From contig JACZTW010000195.1 of assembly GCA_022573485.1 (NCBI GenBank), forward strand, positions 1 to 7,686: a stretch of DNA of 7,686 nucleotides, in the 5' to 3' direction. Below are positions 5,800 through 7,686 of this stretch, piece by piece. Source of the DNA: Planctomycetota bacterium. Lineage in GTDB: Bacteria; Planctomycetota; Phycisphaerae; UBA1845; CAIVHJ01. Within the stretch, counting starts at the first letter, position 1. Each line of letters starts with the position of its first letter. The notes beneath the pieces were generated by a model. The model did no database searches and was not told the origin of the DNA. It worked only from the letters and a program-made list of their open reading frames with translations. The position numbers and the translations under genes were made by a program.

Positions 5800-7485
5800 A
5801 TGCGTGTCTTGCGAACCCTATTCGTTGGAACTGTCGCGGTCGTCTTGGCCGCTCTTGCCTCGGTGCTCGTTCGCCTGCCCAATATGGTGGACGAAGCTCG
5901 AGCCTGCGGCGGGTTCTTTTGCCAGGCGGTGCCGATCAATCAGGTTGCCGAGCAAATCATTTTCCGCCAGAACGGGGATCAAGTTACGGCCGTCGTGTTG
6001 ATCCAGTACGTCGGCGTTGCCGAGGATTTCTCGTGGGTGGTGCCCGTGCCGGGCGTGCCGGAGTTGTCCACGGGCAGCGATGTGCTGTTCCAGTCGCTCG
6101 AAAGGGCCACCCGGCCTCAGTTCAATCTCAGGATTGAGGGTGCAGCCTGCTCCAGCTTCGACTTGCTTCAGGGGCTGGGGTTCTTGGGAGCGCCCGGGGA
6201 GTCAGAGGGTGAGGATGCCGCGGATGGGGTCACCGTCGTCTCGGAGTCTGTAGTCGGGCCGTTCGACGTGCAGGTGGTGAGCAGCGAGGATCCCGCAGCG
6301 ATGGCACAGTGGCTGGAAGACAACGACTATGATTTGTCCGACCGCGGCCAGGAATTGATCGAGCCCTATGTTGAAGAGGGCATGAACTTCGTGGCGCTGA
6401 AGCTGCGGCAGGATCAAGGCGTCGGCGACATCCGGCCGCTGATCATGAAGTATCAGTCGGACAAGCCTATGATTCCGATCCGCCTGACGGCGGTAGCAGC
6501 GGAGGATGATATGGGCGTGCTGGTGTGGCTGCTCGGCGAAGCCCGCGCAGTTCCGCTGAATTATCTCCACGTCACGGTCAACTACACGCTCGTCAATTGG
6601 TACTTCGGCACGACAACGGCCTACGCGAGCTACCAAAATCTCATTACGACGGCCATGAATGAAGCGGGGGGCCAGGGTTTCGCAACCGATTTCGCGGGCC
6701 GTCTGCCGGATCTGCTGGATCAACTGCCGAATGACGAAGCCTACAGCGCCGAACTCGAAAGACTGCAAGCGCTCGCCACGAACCAGTCGTTCTATGACGA
6801 GCTGGGTTTGGGTTTTGCGTTTCAGAGCGTCCAGATTCTCCAAATGCTGCGTCGGGAGCTACCGCTTCCCGAGGGAGTTGACGAGTTCACTTATCAGTCC
6901 GGCGCCCTCCTGGCGGAGGTTTTCAGCGATGCGGAACTCGCCGCAGCCCGGGCCGATATCGAAGCAATGATTCAGTCGGATATCATCGAGCCGCTCACCG
7001 AAACATTGACCGTGTTTGCCGGCGATCCGTACATGACACGCTTCTTCACGACGTTGTCAGCCGACGAAATGACGCTCGACCCAGTGTTCTCATTCAATCC
7101 GGATCTTGATGATCAGGCGCTGGAGCGCAACGCCACTCTGAAGATCGAATGCAGCGCTCTTGCCGGGACAAGCTGGTCGTTGACGTTGGGCGAGGGCACC
7201 GATCGCGACGGCGAGGTCGTACTCAAAGGAGAAGGCCTGCCGCCGACCGAGACCTTCACTGCACCGGTGCTGGATCAGCTATCGGTCAGCAAGACGGAAT
7301 GGCTCAGCGAACGTGGGACCGCGGAACTGGTACTTCAGAACGAATTCGCGGTCGATAACGTGATCGGCGACGCCGACGGTTTGTGTGGGGCCGGTGCGGG
7401 AAGCTGCGGCGCAGTCTCCCTTGGAATGTGTTTCGTGGGCGTTGTGGGCCTGCGGACGATCCGGCGTTTCAAGCGTCGCCGCTGA
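5800..7485 (+). CDS. DUF2330 family exported protein with C-terminal anchor
   Basis: A 561-residue protein. ATG 5800 is chosen because GGAGG (5787-5791) stands 8 bases before it; a TTG five codons upstream overlaps that site. Residues 1-35 form a signal peptide or anchor (R2, R5, hydrophobic 7-24). The mature start ACGGFFC (35-41) followed by PINQVAEQIIF and FSWVVPVPGVPEL (77-89) is the hallmark of the DUF2330 family (PF10092), whose biochemical role is unknown. The middle is acidic and helical with no recognised catalytic motif. The end has a Gly/Ala/Cys segment (CGAGAGSCGAVSLG, 529-542), a short hydrophobic stretch to 554 and the basic tail RRFKRRR, resembling tripartite C-terminal sorting or anchor signals. 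It therefore probably sits in the periplasm or on the surface, tethered at its C-terminus. It overlaps the convergent aminotransferase gene by 17 bp. Confidence 0.87.
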   Translation: MRVLRTLFVGTVAVVLAALASVLVRLPNMVDEARACGGFFCQAVPINQVAEQIIFRQNGDQVTAVVLIQYVGVAEDFSWVVPVPGVPELSTGSDVLFQSLERATRPQFNLRIEGAACSSFDLLQGLGFLGAPGESEGEDAADGVTVVSESVVGPFDVQVVSSEDPAAMAQWLEDNDYDLSDRGQELIEPYVEEGMNFVALKLRQDQGVGDIRPLIMKYQSDKPMIPIRLTAVAAEDDMGVLVWLLGEARAVPLNYLHVTVNYTLVNWYFGTTTAYASYQNLITTAMNEAGGQGFATDFAGRLPDLLDQLPNDEAYSAELERLQALATNQSFYDELGLGFAFQSVQILQMLRRELPLPEGVDEFTYQSGALLAEVFSDAELAAARADIEAMIQSDIIEPLTETLTVFAGDPYMTRFFTTLSADEMTLDPVFSFNPDLDDQALERNATLKIECSALAGTSWSLTLGEGTDRDGEVVLKGEGLPPTETFTAPVLDQLSVSKTEWLSERGTAELVLQNEFAVDNVIGDADGLCGAGAGSCGAVSLGMCFVGVVGLRTIRRFKRRR

Positions 7486-7686
7486 ACCGGCAGATGCAAT
7501 CGGCTACGTATTCGATCTTCTCGGGAGTCAACTCCGGGTAAATCGGCAGCGAGAGCACCTCGGCGGCGGCTCGCTCCGCAACGGGGAAATCGCCCGCGCC
7601 ATTGCCGTGGTCGCGCAGGCACGGCTGCAAGTGCAGAGGGATGGGGTAATGAATGTCCGAGCCCACGCCCCGGTCGGCCAGGAACG
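7469..7686 (-). CDS. DegT/DnrJ/EryC1/StrS-type sugar aminotransferase (C-terminal part)
   Basis: The frame is open to the right edge and ends at TGA (7471-7469), giving the last 71 residues of a protein that starts outside the window. The segment GVGSDIHYPIPLHLQ, then GDFPVAERAAAEVLSLPIYPEL and a final helix, matches the C-terminal domain of PLP-dependent sugar aminotransferases of the DegT/DnrJ/EryC1/StrS family (WbpE, ArnB, PseC and relatives). These transfer an amino group to a nucleotide-linked keto-sugar for surface polysaccharides or glycans. The PLP lysine lies outside the window, and the exact substrate cannot be told from this part. Confidence 0.9.
   Translation of the reverse strand, partial: FLADRGVGSDIHYPIPLHLQPCLRDHGNGAGDFPVAERAAAEVLSLPIYPELTPEKIEYVADCICRFSGDA

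Overview
The window most likely comes from a member of the Planctomycetota (Phycisphaerae-like). The signs are two neighbouring secreted proteins with DCNxNxIPDEC calcium-loop repeats and dockerin-like FDLAxLLGxW C-termini, a DUF2330 protein with a hydrophobic/arginine tail, and G+C-rich, codon-biased coding DNA. This assignment rests on recall of family distributions, not on a database search.

Layout, left to right. (1) Positions 1-345 hold the 3' end of a secreted repeat/dockerin-like protein on the + strand. After 60 bp containing a perfect 12-bp hairpin comes its complete paralogue (406-2580): signal peptide, four 14-residue repeats, a calcium-loop repeat array, a beta-rich domain and a dockerin-like end. 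(2) About 690 bp (2581-3271) show no convincing gene. (3) On the - strand lie a six-helix NicO/UreH-type metal transporter with a histidine-rich loop (3272-3994) and, just upstream of it, a 38-codon single-helix membrane protein (4056-4172) with a good Shine-Dalgarno. A perfect TATAAT framed by a long inverted repeat lies upstream of the pair. (4) After about 725 bp without a clear gene come two very small + strand genes, 5001-5177 and 5277-5450. They encode 58- and 57-residue lipoprotein-like paralogues that align without a gap and share a FLxDNDGIxDLFAD tail. A strong intrinsic terminator (5545-5578) follows. (5) A DUF2330 exported, tail-anchored protein (5800-7485) has a candidate promoter and a strong Shine-Dalgarno. 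(6) The 3' part of a DegT/DnrJ/EryC1/StrS-type sugar aminotransferase (7469-7686, - strand) overlaps the DUF2330 gene tail to tail by 17 bp.

The theme is the cell envelope and secretion: two secreted calcium-loop proteins, two tiny lipoproteins, a membrane metal transporter with a small membrane partner, a tail-anchored exported protein and a surface-sugar enzyme. No mobile element, tRNA, rRNA or CRISPR array was seen. The most novel item is the tandem micro-lipoprotein pair. The second member is short enough to be missed by a length cut-off of 60 residues, yet between the two copies most codon differences in the conserved tail are synonymous.
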